A DNA stretch of 58,281 nucleotides from Rickettsia typhi (lineage in GTDB: Bacteria > Pseudomonadota > Alphaproteobacteria > Rickettsiales > Rickettsiaceae): NCBI GenBank assembly GCA_945883665.1, contig CAMCXV010000002.1, forward strand, positions 1 to 58,281. Reading direction: 5' to 3'. Under the pieces are notes generated by a model. It did not search any database and was not told the DNA's origin. It saw only the letters and a list, made by a program, of their open reading frames with translations. Made by a program: the position numbers and the translations under genes. Shown in pieces: positions 26,749 through 35,221 of this stretch (positions are counted from its first letter, which is position 1; every line of letters begins with the position of its first letter).

Positions 26749-27525
26749 TTAAGTTACAAAACTTTGTACTAAGCTGCCAGATAATAAATACCACCCATCT
26801 ATTAATACAAAAAATATTATTTTAAAAGGTAACGCAACCGTAACTGGTGGCATCATCATCATTCCCATTGCCATCAAGATTGATGCAACAACTATGTCAA
26901 TTATTAAAAATGGTAAGAAAAGTAAAAAACCTATTTCAAAACCTCTTTTTAATTCGCTAATCATAAAAGCTGGTATCACAACTCTTAACGGAAGCTCCAG
27001 TAAATCTTTTGGAACATCAATTTTTGCAATAGAGGTAAATAAATCAAGATCTTTTGAACCAGTATTTGCCAACATAAATTTTTTAAATGGGTGAATTATT
27101 AGTGGAAAAGCTTCCTCTTCTGTCATTGTTTCTTCTAGCATTGGTTTCAAACCATTGTAGTATGATTCTTCTAGGGATGGAGACATGATAAAAAAAGTGA
27201 GAAAAAGTGCTAAGCTAATTAACACTTGATTGGGAGGGGTTTGTTGCAGACCAAGAGCTGTTCGTACTATTGATAGAACAATAGTAATTCTAACAAAAGA
27301 AGTTACCATAATTAAAATAGATGGCGCTAGTCCAAGAACAGTAATTAACAAAAAAATTTGCATTAATCTACTTGTCATTGAACTACTACCAAGAATATGT
27401 TCAAGCTCACTAGCAAAAGAGTCAGCAGCAATTGCGCTAACAGGTATAGATATAATCCCTAAAATTAATATTGATAAAGGAATTATATTAATTTTTTGAA
27501 AAAAAAGAGTAAATAATTTAATCAT
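26749..27525 (-). CDS. fliP: Flagellar export gate protein FliP
   Basis: FliP pentamers form the core of the flagellar type III export gate with FliQ and FliR. The 258-residue product has an N-terminal signal-like hydrophobic segment, the LQIFLLITVLGLAPSILIMVTSFVRITIVLSIVR region, ALGLQQTPPNQVLISLALFLTFFIM, and the C-terminal FMISELKRGFEIGFLLFLPFLIIDIVVASILMAMGMMMMPP, all diagnostic. It overlaps the FliO-like gene by eight bases. FliQ is encoded 24 kb away at 2954, reflecting the scattered flagellar layout. Confidence 0.96.
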   Translation of the reverse strand: MIKLFTLFFQKINIIPLSILILGIISIPVSAIAADSFASELEHILGSSSMTSRLMQIFLLITVLGLAPSILIMVTSFVRITIVLSIVRTALGLQQTPPNQVLISLALFLTFFIMSPSLEESYYNGLKPMLEETMTEEEAFPLIIHPFKKFMLANTGSKDLDLFTSIAKIDVPKDLLELPLRVVIPAFMISELKRGFEIGFLLFLPFLIIDIVVASILMAMGMMMMPPVTVALPFKIIFFVLIDGWYLLSGSLVQSFVT

Positions 27526-27811
27526 GTTCTTTTTGCTGTTTTGCAGTATGTTTATATTTATCTATTAAAAAAGAGTTGTTTTTTCCGACTCCTATTATAT
27601 AGTTATTACCTATTGTATCAGTAACATTCACAAGTTTCATAGTGTCGTCAATATAAACTATATTTTCAATTTTTAAACCATTCCCTTTTATATTCGAATG
27701 GGTAGAATGCCCTATTCTTGTATATTTTTGTATGAATTTCAATAAAACATACAATATGCAAAACACAACTCCTAAAGAAAATAAGGTTTTCAGAATGATT
27801 GTAATTTCCAT
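27518..27811 (-). CDS. fliO: FliO-like flagellar biosynthesis protein
   Basis: A 97-residue protein with one N-terminal membrane helix (ILKTLFSLGVVFCILYVLLKFI, about residues 6-27) and a small cytoplasmic domain with LKIENIVYIDDTMKLVNVTDTIGNNYIIGVGKN, matching the FliO pattern of a membrane anchor followed by a beta-rich region. FliO is a chaperone-like factor that stabilises FliP during gate assembly. It overlaps fliP by eight bases, which is the strongest support, as FliO sequences are poorly conserved. Confidence 0.82.
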   Translation of the reverse strand: MEITIILKTLFSLGVVFCILYVLLKFIQKYTRIGHSTHSNIKGNGLKIENIVYIDDTMKLVNVTDTIGNNYIIGVGKNNSFLIDKYKHTAKQQKEHD

Positions 27812-27814
27812 AAA

Positions 27815-28114
27815 TTATTTATTATTCTTTATATCGGAGTTTGCAAGATAAGTTTTTAATTGAGTCTCCTTCCTTAATAAATTACTGCTTTGTTCTTTTA
27901 ATTCCTGTTTTTTACTATCAAATAGCTTGCGAAACAAAATTAACCTTGATTGTATTTCTGTAAGCTCTTCTGTATTAAACTTTTTCTCTTTTGTTGTATC
28001 AAATATTTTTTGAAGATGAATTATTAAAGATTCATCGTCAAAGTTAGTTTGAAAATTTTTTTCAAAACTATCTATTTCATCTAATATGTTTTTAAATTCT
28101 AGGTTTTGATTCAT
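27815..28114 (-). CDS. Unknown helical protein inside the flagellar export cluster
   Basis: A 99-residue soluble, strongly charged and mostly helical protein with no membrane segment. The C-terminal half (IQSRLILFRKLFDSKKQELKEQSSNLLRKETQLKTYL) is likely to form a coiled coil. I recognise no domain. It overlaps the flhX stop by four bases and ends three bases before fliO, so it is made with export-gate proteins. Size and helicity recall flagellar chaperones (FliT, FlgN, FliS) or the FliJ stalk protein, but no signature supports any one of these. Confidence 0.75.
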   Translation of the reverse strand: MNQNLEFKNILDEIDSFEKNFQTNFDDESLIIHLQKIFDTTKEKKFNTEELTEIQSRLILFRKLFDSKKQELKEQSSNLLRKETQLKTYLANSDIKNNK

Positions 28115-28413
28115 AAATTTTTCAGTTTATTTAATTTTTTTTGTTTATCTTGCTCGTAAATATAAGTGAAAATTTTTGCAACTACAGAATAAACTTCGAT
28201 AGGAATAGATTCATTAATATCTAGAAGCGATAAAATTTCTACCAAATCAGCATCCTTATGCATAGGAACATTATTGTCACGAGCTATTTCAATAATTTTT
28301 TCAGCAATTACACCTCTTCCAGAAGCCAACACTTTTGGCGCATCATCTTTTTTTTTGTCGTAAGATAATGCTACTGCTTTTTGATTTTTTCCAAAATTGC
28401 TGTAATTATACAT
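28111..28413 (-). CDS. flhX: FlhB C-terminal-domain homologue (FlhX/FhlB type)
   Basis: A 100-residue protein equal to the small cytoplasmic fragment of FlhB produced by autocleavage. It aligns from just after where the NPTH site would be: KAVALSYD, DAPKVLASGRGVIAEKIIEIARDNNVP, LSLLDINESIPIEVYSVVAKIFTYIYEQ. It has no membrane domain and no NPTH motif. Such stand-alone proteins (FlhX, FhlB, YlqH) occur beside full-length FlhB in several phyla and can replace its C-terminal part in H. pylori. It opens the export-gene run on the minus strand, divergent from pgpA by 24 bases. Full-length FlhB must be elsewhere. Confidence 0.88.
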   Translation of the reverse strand: MYNYSNFGKNQKAVALSYDKKKDDAPKVLASGRGVIAEKIIEIARDNNVPMHKDADLVEILSLLDINESIPIEVYSVVAKIFTYIYEQDKQKKLNKLKNL

Positions 28414-28437
28414 AAAAGATTATAAAAAAATATTACA

Positions 28438-29046
28438 ATGAACTATTTACACAAAATTGCTAAATTCTTTGCGACTGTTTGCTACATAGGTAAAATAAAA
28501 ATTGCACCCGGTACTTTTGGATCACTTGTCGCTTTTCCTATATGCTATATTATAATGGATTTTTCTTTAAAAAACCAACTTGTTTTTAAAATAGCAGGGT
28601 TTAATGATAATGAACAACAATTTTTAACTATTTTTTTTATTGAAATATTTGCAACTTTTTTGATATTTGCGATTGGAACTTATTTTACAAGCATATATAT
28701 AAAAAATATGTCAGAACAAGATCCTAAAGAAGTGGTGATTGATGAGGTTGCAGGACAAATGATGACTCTTATTTTATCTTCTTTTTCAGTTATTTTTCTT
28801 TACACTTCTTCTTTGCCTCGTAAAATTGGTGAAATTTACACTGATTTTATCTTTTTATTCTTGCTACCATTTTTTTTATTTAGAATATTTGATATATTAA
28901 AACCCTGGCCAATAAATTGGTTTGATAATAATATAAAAGGTGCGTTTGGTGTGATGATTGACGATATTATAGCAGCTTTTTTCGCTGCTATAAGCCAATA
29001 TATAATTGTTTTTTTTATTATAGGTTTTTTTCCTTTAGTTCAATAA
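28438..29046 (+). CDS. pgpA: Phosphatidylglycerophosphatase A
   Basis: Removes the phosphate from phosphatidylglycerophosphate to yield phosphatidylglycerol. The 202-residue membrane protein has the PgpA motifs KIAPGTFGSLVAFP near the N-terminus, DPKEVVIDEVAGQMMTL in the middle, and the C-terminal PWPINWFDNNIKGAFGVMIDDIIAAFFAA. It is about 35 residues longer than the shortest family members, owing to hydrophobic loop segments. It complements cdsA in phospholipid synthesis; pgsA is not in the window. It is divergent from the flagellar export cluster. Confidence 0.94.
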   Translation: MNYLHKIAKFFATVCYIGKIKIAPGTFGSLVAFPICYIIMDFSLKNQLVFKIAGFNDNEQQFLTIFFIEIFATFLIFAIGTYFTSIYIKNMSEQDPKEVVIDEVAGQMMTLILSSFSVIFLYTSSLPRKIGEIYTDFIFLFLLPFFLFRIFDILKPWPINWFDNNIKGAFGVMIDDIIAAFFAAISQYIIVFFIIGFFPLVQ

Positions 29047-29145
29047 TTATCAATTTAAAGTATTTTTTACAAAAAATTTAGACAAATTGGAATTTATTGT
29101 GTAAATAATTAGTTTATAAAAGTAATTAAATGTAAAATAGATAAT

Positions 29146-30519
29146 ATGGCAAAAACCAAAAATGCAGAAAAACCTAAAGCTTCAAAATTTAAAAAAGATC
29201 TAAAACAAGTTCAAGATCATTACTTAGATTATCCATATCCAATGCGTGACCCTGAAGATGAAAAAAAGGGTATAATGAGATTCCAAGGTGATTTTTTAAG
29301 TGAAATAAATCATCATATTTACAAAGGAAAGCAAGATTTTAAAGATGGTTATAGAGTTCTTGTAGCGGGTGGTGGCACGGGTGACTCAACAGTCTGGATA
29401 GCAAAACAATTGATGGAATATCCTAAAGCTGAAGTTGTATATATAGATTTTAGCAAAACTAGTATGGATATTGCCAAGAAAAGAGCTGCTTATCATGGTA
29501 TCACCAATATTACTTGGATCGAAGATAGTATACTTAATATACCAGATTTAAAACTAGGAAAATTTGATTTTTTTCAATGTAGCGGAGTGCTGCATCATCT
29601 TGAGAATCCGGATTTAGGTATAAAAATTCTTTCCGATGTTACTAAAGAGAATGGTGGTGGTCATATCATGGTTTACGCTCAATATGGTAGAACGGGTGTT
29701 TATCAGATACAAGAATTGCTTCGTAGAACTGGAAAGGGAATTGATAATCGCCAAGAAGAAGTTGTTAGCGCTTGGGAGGTGATGAATAGTTTACCTTCAA
29801 CAAATTGGTTTAACAGAGGCGGTGAATTGCTAAGTGATCATAAAATGTTTGGTGATATTGGACTTTATGATATGTTCCTGCACAAACAAGATAGAGCATA
29901 TACTATACCTCAGCTTTACGATTTTGTTGAAAATGCAGGTCTAAATATCGCTGGTTTTACTGAAAACTATACGAGAGCAATTCTAAATATAGAAAGTTAT
30001 TTTAAAGATTCAGCAACAAAAGAAAGAATAAAAAAATTACCTTTAAGGGAGCAGCAAGCTATATGTGAACTGATCTATGGCGGTATTATAAAACATGATT
30101 TTCATGTTTCAAAGAAAAAGGATGCCAATGCTGATTTTGATGATTTTGAAAATATTCCTTTTGTCTTTAATTCGGATGATTTGTGTAAAAATTTAATTGA
30201 TTTTATAAATTCTGGTGGCGATCATATTATGAATAAGTATGTTAATTATAAATTTACAGATTCATTTCAAAGAGAACTTAATATAAAACTCGCTATTCTT
30301 CCGAATACAAAATTTTTGTTTGCTCAATTGGAAAAAGGTGATAAATCTTTTTCTGAAATTTTTGAAGCTGTAAGAAAAGAAAATGGATCAAAATCATCTG
30401 ACCAAGAATTATTGAACGAATTTGTTGTAAATTTAGTGCCTTTATATACTGTTGGAGTAATATTACTGCGTCATAAATCAATAAAACCATTTAATAATTT
30501 TAAATCGATAGCACGTTAA
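29146..30519 (+). CDS. Large class I SAM-dependent methyltransferase
   Basis: A 457-residue protein. A basic tail (about 1-25) and a lead-in with DHYLDYPYPMRDPEDEKKG precede a Rossmann methyltransferase domain (about 60-190) with motif I VLVAGGGTGDSTVWIA, the acidic strand end VVYIDFSKTSMDIAKKRA, and motif IV FDFFQCSGVLHHLENP. A 250-residue, mostly helical C-terminal part follows, and I do not recognise it. The size and domain plan recall the rickettsial outer-membrane-protein lysine methyltransferases (PKMT), but this is a guess from architecture. Neighbours pgpA and the SPOR gene give no functional hint. Confidence 0.75.
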   Translation: MAKTKNAEKPKASKFKKDLKQVQDHYLDYPYPMRDPEDEKKGIMRFQGDFLSEINHHIYKGKQDFKDGYRVLVAGGGTGDSTVWIAKQLMEYPKAEVVYIDFSKTSMDIAKKRAAYHGITNITWIEDSILNIPDLKLGKFDFFQCSGVLHHLENPDLGIKILSDVTKENGGGHIMVYAQYGRTGVYQIQELLRRTGKGIDNRQEEVVSAWEVMNSLPSTNWFNRGGELLSDHKMFGDIGLYDMFLHKQDRAYTIPQLYDFVENAGLNIAGFTENYTRAILNIESYFKDSATKERIKKLPLREQQAICELIYGGIIKHDFHVSKKKDANADFDDFENIPFVFNSDDLCKNLIDFINSGGDHIMNKYVNYKFTDSFQRELNIKLAILPNTKFLFAQLEKGDKSFSEIFEAVRKENGSKSSDQELLNEFVVNLVPLYTVGVILLRHKSIKPFNNFKSIAR

Positions 30520-30537
30520 TTTATCTCATCCATTCTT

Positions 30538-30574
30538 ACCAATTGGGGTGTTTGCGCCAGCTCCCCATATTGGT
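30538..30574 (+). terminator. Inverted repeat after the methyltransferase gene
   Basis: ACCAATTGGGG (30538-30548) pairs with CCCCATATTGGT (30563-30574) with one bulged base. The G/C content is high for this window. The tail TATTAATGTTTTG is only moderately U-rich. A second perfect hairpin, GAAGCA (30611-30616) and TGCTTC (30622-30627), follows. Both lie between the methyltransferase and SPOR genes, and the first is a reasonable transcript end. Confidence 0.5.
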
Positions 30575-30670
30575 ATTAATGTTTTGTAAATTACCAAGAT
30601 TATTCGAATAGAAGCAAAAAATGCTTCCGAGACTAATTTGCTATACAATATTGTTTAATAGTAATTGACC

Positions 30671-31426
30671 ATGCGTTATTCTAAAATCATATTCTTTATT
30701 ATAATTGTTTCGCTTGGATTAGTTGCATTATATTTTAAGTATTTCTTGCGTGATAATCACAAAGATGTAATTCTTTTCGAAAATCAAGAAGATTATAAAA
30801 GAAGACCTGTTGATCCAGGGGGGGTGATTATCCCTCATTCAAATAGTTTGATTTATGAAAAATTAAACCCTAGTAATAAATTGATAGAAAATGTGGATTT
30901 TTTATCAGAGCCTGAGGAACCGATTGATCTTGGGTTTAAATCTAATTTAGAAGACGTTATCGTTTATGATTCAATAGATGATATTCTTGCAAAAATTGAT
31001 CTAAATGAAGCAGCTACTGGCGAAGATCCATTTGTTCATATAGATGATTCGATAAATCATAATAAGATAGTTACCACAGCTAATGATTTTGATATAAACC
31101 ATAATCCATCTAAATTAGAAATCACCAAGCTTTCAACATCCCCAAATAAACAATATATTTTAAATTCAAGCCTGCTAGATGCTGATTATAAGATTCAATT
31201 ATCCTCGGCTTGGTCGGAAAAAGAAGCTGAAACAGAATGGGGGAAAATACAGTTACGTCATATTAAATATCTAAAAAATACAAAATTAGTAATAAAAAAA
31301 GTTAAAGTTAACAATAATAGAATAATTTATTTAATAATGGCTGGTAATTATCCATCTCTAAATCAAGCAAAATTAGTATGTAAAAAACTGGCTCTGAGTA
31401 AACAAAATTGTATTGTTACTAAATAA
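30671..31426 (+). CDS. SPOR-domain membrane protein
   Basis: A 251-residue bitopic protein from the ATG at 30671; a TTG six bases upstream is less likely. One N-terminal membrane helix (ILFFIIIVSLGLVALYF region, about residues 5-22) is followed by a 130-residue acidic linker and a C-terminal SPOR domain (about 172-251): YKIQLSSAWSEKEAETEWGKI, IYLIMAGNYPSLNQAKLVCKKL, with a final Cys-containing strand. SPOR domains bind denuded glycan strands at the septum, so a role in division or lytic processes is likely. It ends 74 bases before fliK. A run of seven G (30818-30824) lies in the linker. Confidence 0.87.
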   Translation: MRYSKIIFFIIIVSLGLVALYFKYFLRDNHKDVILFENQEDYKRRPVDPGGVIIPHSNSLIYEKLNPSNKLIENVDFLSEPEEPIDLGFKSNLEDVIVYDSIDDILAKIDLNEAATGEDPFVHIDDSINHNKIVTTANDFDINHNPSKLEITKLSTSPNKQYILNSSLLDADYKIQLSSAWSEKEAETEWGKIQLRHIKYLKNTKLVIKKVKVNNNRIIYLIMAGNYPSLNQAKLVCKKLALSKQNCIVTK

Positions 31427-31446
31427 ATTCTATTTTTTAGTTTTTT

Positions 31447-31460
31447 GGCACGCTTTATGC
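31447..31460 (+). promoter_or_regulatory. Sigma-54 (-24/-12) promoter for fliK-flgD
   Basis: TTGGCACGCTTTATGC has the -24 GG at 31447-31448 and the -12 GC at 31459-31460, exactly ten bases apart, in the consensus form TGGCACG-N4-(T)TGC with one mismatch (ATGC). It is about 40 bases before the fliK start, giving a leader of about 30 bases. This is the best match I saw in the window. It implies RpoN control of fliK-flgD; rpoN is not in the window. Confidence 0.7.
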
Positions 31461-31500
31461 GCCTATTTGTTTATATAGTATTTTAACTAGGAAAAAACCA

Positions 31501-33117
31501 ATGTCTGCTGATTATTTAGAAGTTTCAAGCGCAGTTTCTACCAACAAATCTTTTGGTGCAACAAAAATTGTTCATAATAAACGAGAAGAGATCCCCTCTT
31601 TTTCTAATTTTGTTAACCATTCAAATGCTGATCATCAACCAAAAACTGATTTTAATAAACACGAAGATCATAATCCAAAAAGAGATAAAGAGACTATGTC
31701 TCAGTCTGATTCATCTTTAGCACTGAAGAATAAAGATGATAATGATCTTTCTAATAATTCTTGCGAAACTTTTAGTGATGAATCTTCTGAAGCTAATTTG
31801 TTGTCTAATAAAGATGAATCCTTGAAAAGAAAATTAGAAGAAGAAGAAAAGATAACTGAGGAAGGAATAGCAATTGTTCAAGCTGTTATTGTACCTATTA
31901 ATGATGTTCTTTTAAAACCAGAAATTTTAGAGCCTTATATTCAGGAACAAGAATTAGAAATTTCTGAAGTTGCATTAAATGATATTCAGCAAAATGTAAT
32001 ATCTACAGAAAAATTAGTTTTGGATTCAAACCCAGTTTTGCTTGAGAGTGATGTATTAGTAGGATTTGATCATACTAAATTGCAAGCAACGAATATCAAT
32101 CAACAAAATATTGATAGTTTATCAAATTCTATATCAAATGAATTTACTATAACTCAAACTAAACAAGAACTTTTATTTAATGAAGAGTCTTTTGACTTAA
32201 ATTTAGGATTGAAAGATTTAGAGCAAGATCAAGATTTTTTATTAAAATTCACTGAATCTAAGTCAAAAGAACCTTCTTTGCTTACCCAGGATAATCTAGC
32301 TAATGCATTGGAGAAGAGAACGCAATTATTAGATGAAAACTCATATTCTACTGAGTCTGAATTAACTGATAGCACTGAAATATCTCTAACTGATCTTACT
32401 TTAAGAAAAGACAATTCTAGAGATAAACCAATTGTGCAAAAAGAACTTGTCAAGATAGAAATTGGTAGTAAAACAGCTGAATCTAACAGTTTAATTGATG
32501 ATGAAATATTAGAAACTATGTCTTTTGATAAATTTAATGATTTACAAATATCTGATTTTGCTGCGATAGATAGTTCTAAAATAAAACCAGAAATATCTTT
32601 TGATAGTGGCATGATTTCAGCTAATAAGACTACAATACAACCTCAAGAACAATTATCTTTGTCATTAAAATATGCAGTGTCCCAAGGTAAAAGTGAGGTT
32701 ACAATTAATCTATACCCTAAAGCTTTAGGTGCTATTGATGTAAAAATAGAATTTGCTACTAACAGCGCAGGACAAACTGAAGTGCAAAAAGTACTTATAA
32801 CAGCTGATCGTAGTTCAACTCTAAAACTTTTGGAGAATACAAAATCTCACTTGGAGACAGCTCTTGCTGAATTAAAGAAAGAAACAGCAACTACAGTAAC
32901 TGAGTCTTCTAAAAAAGAAGCATCCTTGCAATTTGATATGAGAGGTGGCTCTAGCGATCAATCAAATGAAGGATATTTTACTTCATTCGAGGAAAGAGAA
33001 AATTGGATGAATAAATTTAAAAATTTGACTTCTTCTGAAGATGCTTCTTCAACAAATTCGCAAAAAGTTTTAAGAAAAAATATTCACACTTCCACAAATA
33101 TTGATATAGAGGTATAA
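31501..33117 (+). CDS. fliK: Flagellar hook-length control protein FliK
   Basis: FliK measures the hook and switches export from hook to filament proteins. The 538-residue product has a long, polar, low-complexity region (about 1-380) rich in Asn, Ser and Glu that would act as the ruler, followed by the conserved FliK C-terminal domain (about 385-465): LSLKYAVSQGKSEVTINLYPKALGAIDVKIEF, VLITADRSSTLKLLENTKSHLETALAEL. It is followed after one base by flgD, as often in alphaproteobacteria. A sigma-54-type promoter lies just upstream. A ribosome site AGGA precedes the ATG. Confidence 0.92.
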   Translation: MSADYLEVSSAVSTNKSFGATKIVHNKREEIPSFSNFVNHSNADHQPKTDFNKHEDHNPKRDKETMSQSDSSLALKNKDDNDLSNNSCETFSDESSEANLLSNKDESLKRKLEEEEKITEEGIAIVQAVIVPINDVLLKPEILEPYIQEQELEISEVALNDIQQNVISTEKLVLDSNPVLLESDVLVGFDHTKLQATNINQQNIDSLSNSISNEFTITQTKQELLFNEESFDLNLGLKDLEQDQDFLLKFTESKSKEPSLLTQDNLANALEKRTQLLDENSYSTESELTDSTEISLTDLTLRKDNSRDKPIVQKELVKIEIGSKTAESNSLIDDEILETMSFDKFNDLQISDFAAIDSSKIKPEISFDSGMISANKTTIQPQEQLSLSLKYAVSQGKSEVTINLYPKALGAIDVKIEFATNSAGQTEVQKVLITADRSSTLKLLENTKSHLETALAELKKETATTVTESSKKEASLQFDMRGGSSDQSNEGYFTSFEERENWMNKFKNLTSSEDASSTNSQKVLRKNIHTSTNIDIEV

Positions 33118-33118
33118 A

Positions 33119-35050
33119 ATGCCAATAAGTTCTGTTGAAAAAAGACAATCAAGCATTTTGGAGCAAAGTCAGGCTAGAATTTCTGATGGTTTTAAACAAA
33201 ATAACAATGGAAAATATTTTGAAGATACAAGAACAAAATCTTCAAAAGAAGCCTCTGGTAGATATACAAAATCTGAATCAAGCAAATCTGGCTATCTTGC
33301 TGCTGATTCTTTTGATAAAACTTTAGATTTTGTTGTTAAATCACTGCTAGCTTCTGTTCAAAATATAGATCCAACTAGCGAAAATTCTGGTAGCCAAAGC
33401 TCGGAGATGCTTACAACTGCTACTGCAATTGCTAATGTCAGTTCAGCTAAGGAGCAGGTTGCTAAAATGAATGAAATGATGGAGGCGATCAAGAATCCTG
33501 GTTATAATGCTCTTGACATACAGGGCAAAGAGGTAAGTTACGATAGTAGCAAAAATTTTAATGGATCTGATCCTGTTAGTTTTAGATATAATGTTAGTTG
33601 CCGTGAAGAATATAAAGATGCAACTGTTTCAACCTTTATTAAGGTAAAAAATAGTGATGGTAAAATAGTCTATGAAACTAAGGGTGGTGGTAAAATAGGT
33701 GATAATGAATTTGAATGGAATGGTCGTGATAAAAAAGGTAAGAAGTTACCTGCAGGTAGTTATTCGATAGAAGTTATTGGCAAAGGGTCAAGAAATGTTA
33801 GCGGCAATAGGGTAGATTTTAATGTTGATGCTACTAGTCTTAATAAAGCTATTGTTGAATCTGTTGAAATAGAAAATGGTGTTGCTACAAAATTAATACT
33901 TAGTAATGGCGAGCATATTGATAAAGCACAAGTAGTTAGGGTAAAAGATATCAGCAAATCTAAAAATTCAGTTGAGCTTTCTTCTAGCTTGATAGGTAAT
34001 TTCATAGAGTTTGACTTAACTAGGACTCAGGTAATAGCTGGTGATATGGAAGTTTATTATAATAACCATATAGAAAGCCCAGGTAAAGCGACTATAAAAA
34101 TTTCTGATAGCAAGGGTAAATTAGTAGAAACTTTTGACAGTAACGAGATAAAGAAAAAAGGAATAGGTTCAATTCCTTTTACTACAACTGGTCTTGAAAG
34201 CGGTAATTATACTGTGGAAATAGTTGTTGAAGATAATAATAAATCAGGAACTCCTGAAAAATTAAAAACAGACCCTGTAACCTTGTTAGCTAAGGGTATA
34301 GATTATATAAACCAAACTGTGATAGCGATAGATGAAAACGATGTTGAGGTAGGGTTTAAAACCCATAATATTAACGCCGTTGTTGGTGATTTTTCTCGTC
34401 TTATCGCAAGAGCAGAGCAATATCTTGGTAAAACTATTAATTACGATGATTCCGTCTTTGAATTTAAGAAAGATTATCAGTTTGATCCTGTAGTAGCAAA
34501 ACTATTAGATGGCACTACTATTTCACATGAAGAGCTTAGAATTTATGACGAAAACAAAAGACAGGTTGCTGAATTAAAAGGTTATATCGATCCTTTTTAT
34601 CTTGATGAGGATTTTTTTAATAAATTAAAGGCAAGTCAAGGATATGATAGTTGGGATAATGGTGCTCTTAAAAATCACTATATAGCTTCTTCTAATGATG
34701 ATAAGGTAAAACTCAGCAGCATTATTGTTAATAATCTTAAAATAGCTGATTATAACTTTACAGAAAAAGACCTAAATGATGATTTCAAGAAAGGTCTTGT
34801 TGATCTTCGATTCCCTGTTTGGGATGGTAAATTCACAATGGGAGATAAGGAAGGTCAAGAAGCTAGAGTTGGTCAAACTTTTACTACTGTGCGTGCAACT
34901 ATTCATGTAAAAAACGGCAGTAATGTTGGAGCTAAGCCATGCTCAGCTATAGGGCGTGTTAAATCTTATTCAATAAGTGATGATGGTGAAATATCTTTAA
35001 ACCTAGACAATGGAAAAACTATCAAAGAAAGCCAGATTTTAAAGGATTAA
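33119..35050 (+). CDS. flgD: Flagellar hook cap protein FlgD, unusually long
   Basis: FlgD caps the growing hook and guides FlgE assembly. The N-terminal conserved region (about residues 65-125) includes FDKTLDFVVKSLLASVQNIDPT, the equivalent of FLTLLxxQLxNQDP, and ATAIANVSSAKEQVAKMNEMM. A FlgD Ig-like module follows (about 150-240: NGRDKKGKKLPAGSYSIEV). A second, related module appears at about 310-390 (KISDSKGKLVETFDS, GLESGNYTVEIVVEDN). The C-terminal segment from about 590 (VGAKPCSAIGRVKSYSISDDG) resembles the tudor-like part. At 643 residues it is over twice the usual 220-270. No frameshift is seen. Confidence 0.87.
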   Translation: MPISSVEKRQSSILEQSQARISDGFKQNNNGKYFEDTRTKSSKEASGRYTKSESSKSGYLAADSFDKTLDFVVKSLLASVQNIDPTSENSGSQSSEMLTTATAIANVSSAKEQVAKMNEMMEAIKNPGYNALDIQGKEVSYDSSKNFNGSDPVSFRYNVSCREEYKDATVSTFIKVKNSDGKIVYETKGGGKIGDNEFEWNGRDKKGKKLPAGSYSIEVIGKGSRNVSGNRVDFNVDATSLNKAIVESVEIENGVATKLILSNGEHIDKAQVVRVKDISKSKNSVELSSSLIGNFIEFDLTRTQVIAGDMEVYYNNHIESPGKATIKISDSKGKLVETFDSNEIKKKGIGSIPFTTTGLESGNYTVEIVVEDNNKSGTPEKLKTDPVTLLAKGIDYINQTVIAIDENDVEVGFKTHNINAVVGDFSRLIARAEQYLGKTINYDDSVFEFKKDYQFDPVVAKLLDGTTISHEELRIYDENKRQVAELKGYIDPFYLDEDFFNKLKASQGYDSWDNGALKNHYIASSNDDKVKLSSIIVNNLKIADYNFTEKDLNDDFKKGLVDLRFPVWDGKFTMGDKEGQEARVGQTFTTVRATIHVKNGSNVGAKPCSAIGRVKSYSISDDGEISLNLDNGKTIKESQILKD

Positions 35051-35061
35051 ATAAGAATGAT

Positions 35062-35132
35062 GAAATAGGTTGAGGTCAGTTTTATAGAATTCATGATGTA
35101 CAAAATAAATTCTATAAACAGCTCAATCTATT
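35062..35132. terminator. Long imperfect hairpin after flgD
   Basis: AAATAGGTTGAG (35062-35073) pairs with CTCAATCTATTT (35121-35132), one pair being G-U. After a small internal loop, TTTATAGAATT (35080-35090) pairs perfectly with AATTCTATAAA (35107-35117). The structure starts 11 bases after the flgD stop. No U-tract follows, so a 3'-end stabiliser or a small palindromic repeat element is as likely as a terminator. Confidence 0.5.
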
Positions 35133-35164
35133 TGAAAAATAAGATTTTAGATCACTACGACATA

Positions 35165-35221
35165 ATATGCGCATATCTTAAGAATTTTCTATGTAAAACT
35201 GAGGTTGTTATAAAAACTCAG
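35165..35221. repeat. Further palindromes in the flgD-plsC gap
   Basis: A perfect 12-bp palindrome, ATATGCGCATAT, lies at 35165-35176. A hairpin with CTGAG (35199-35203) and CTCAG (35217-35221) follows. The gap 35051-35239 between convergent genes holds no convincing gene. Confidence 0.4.
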
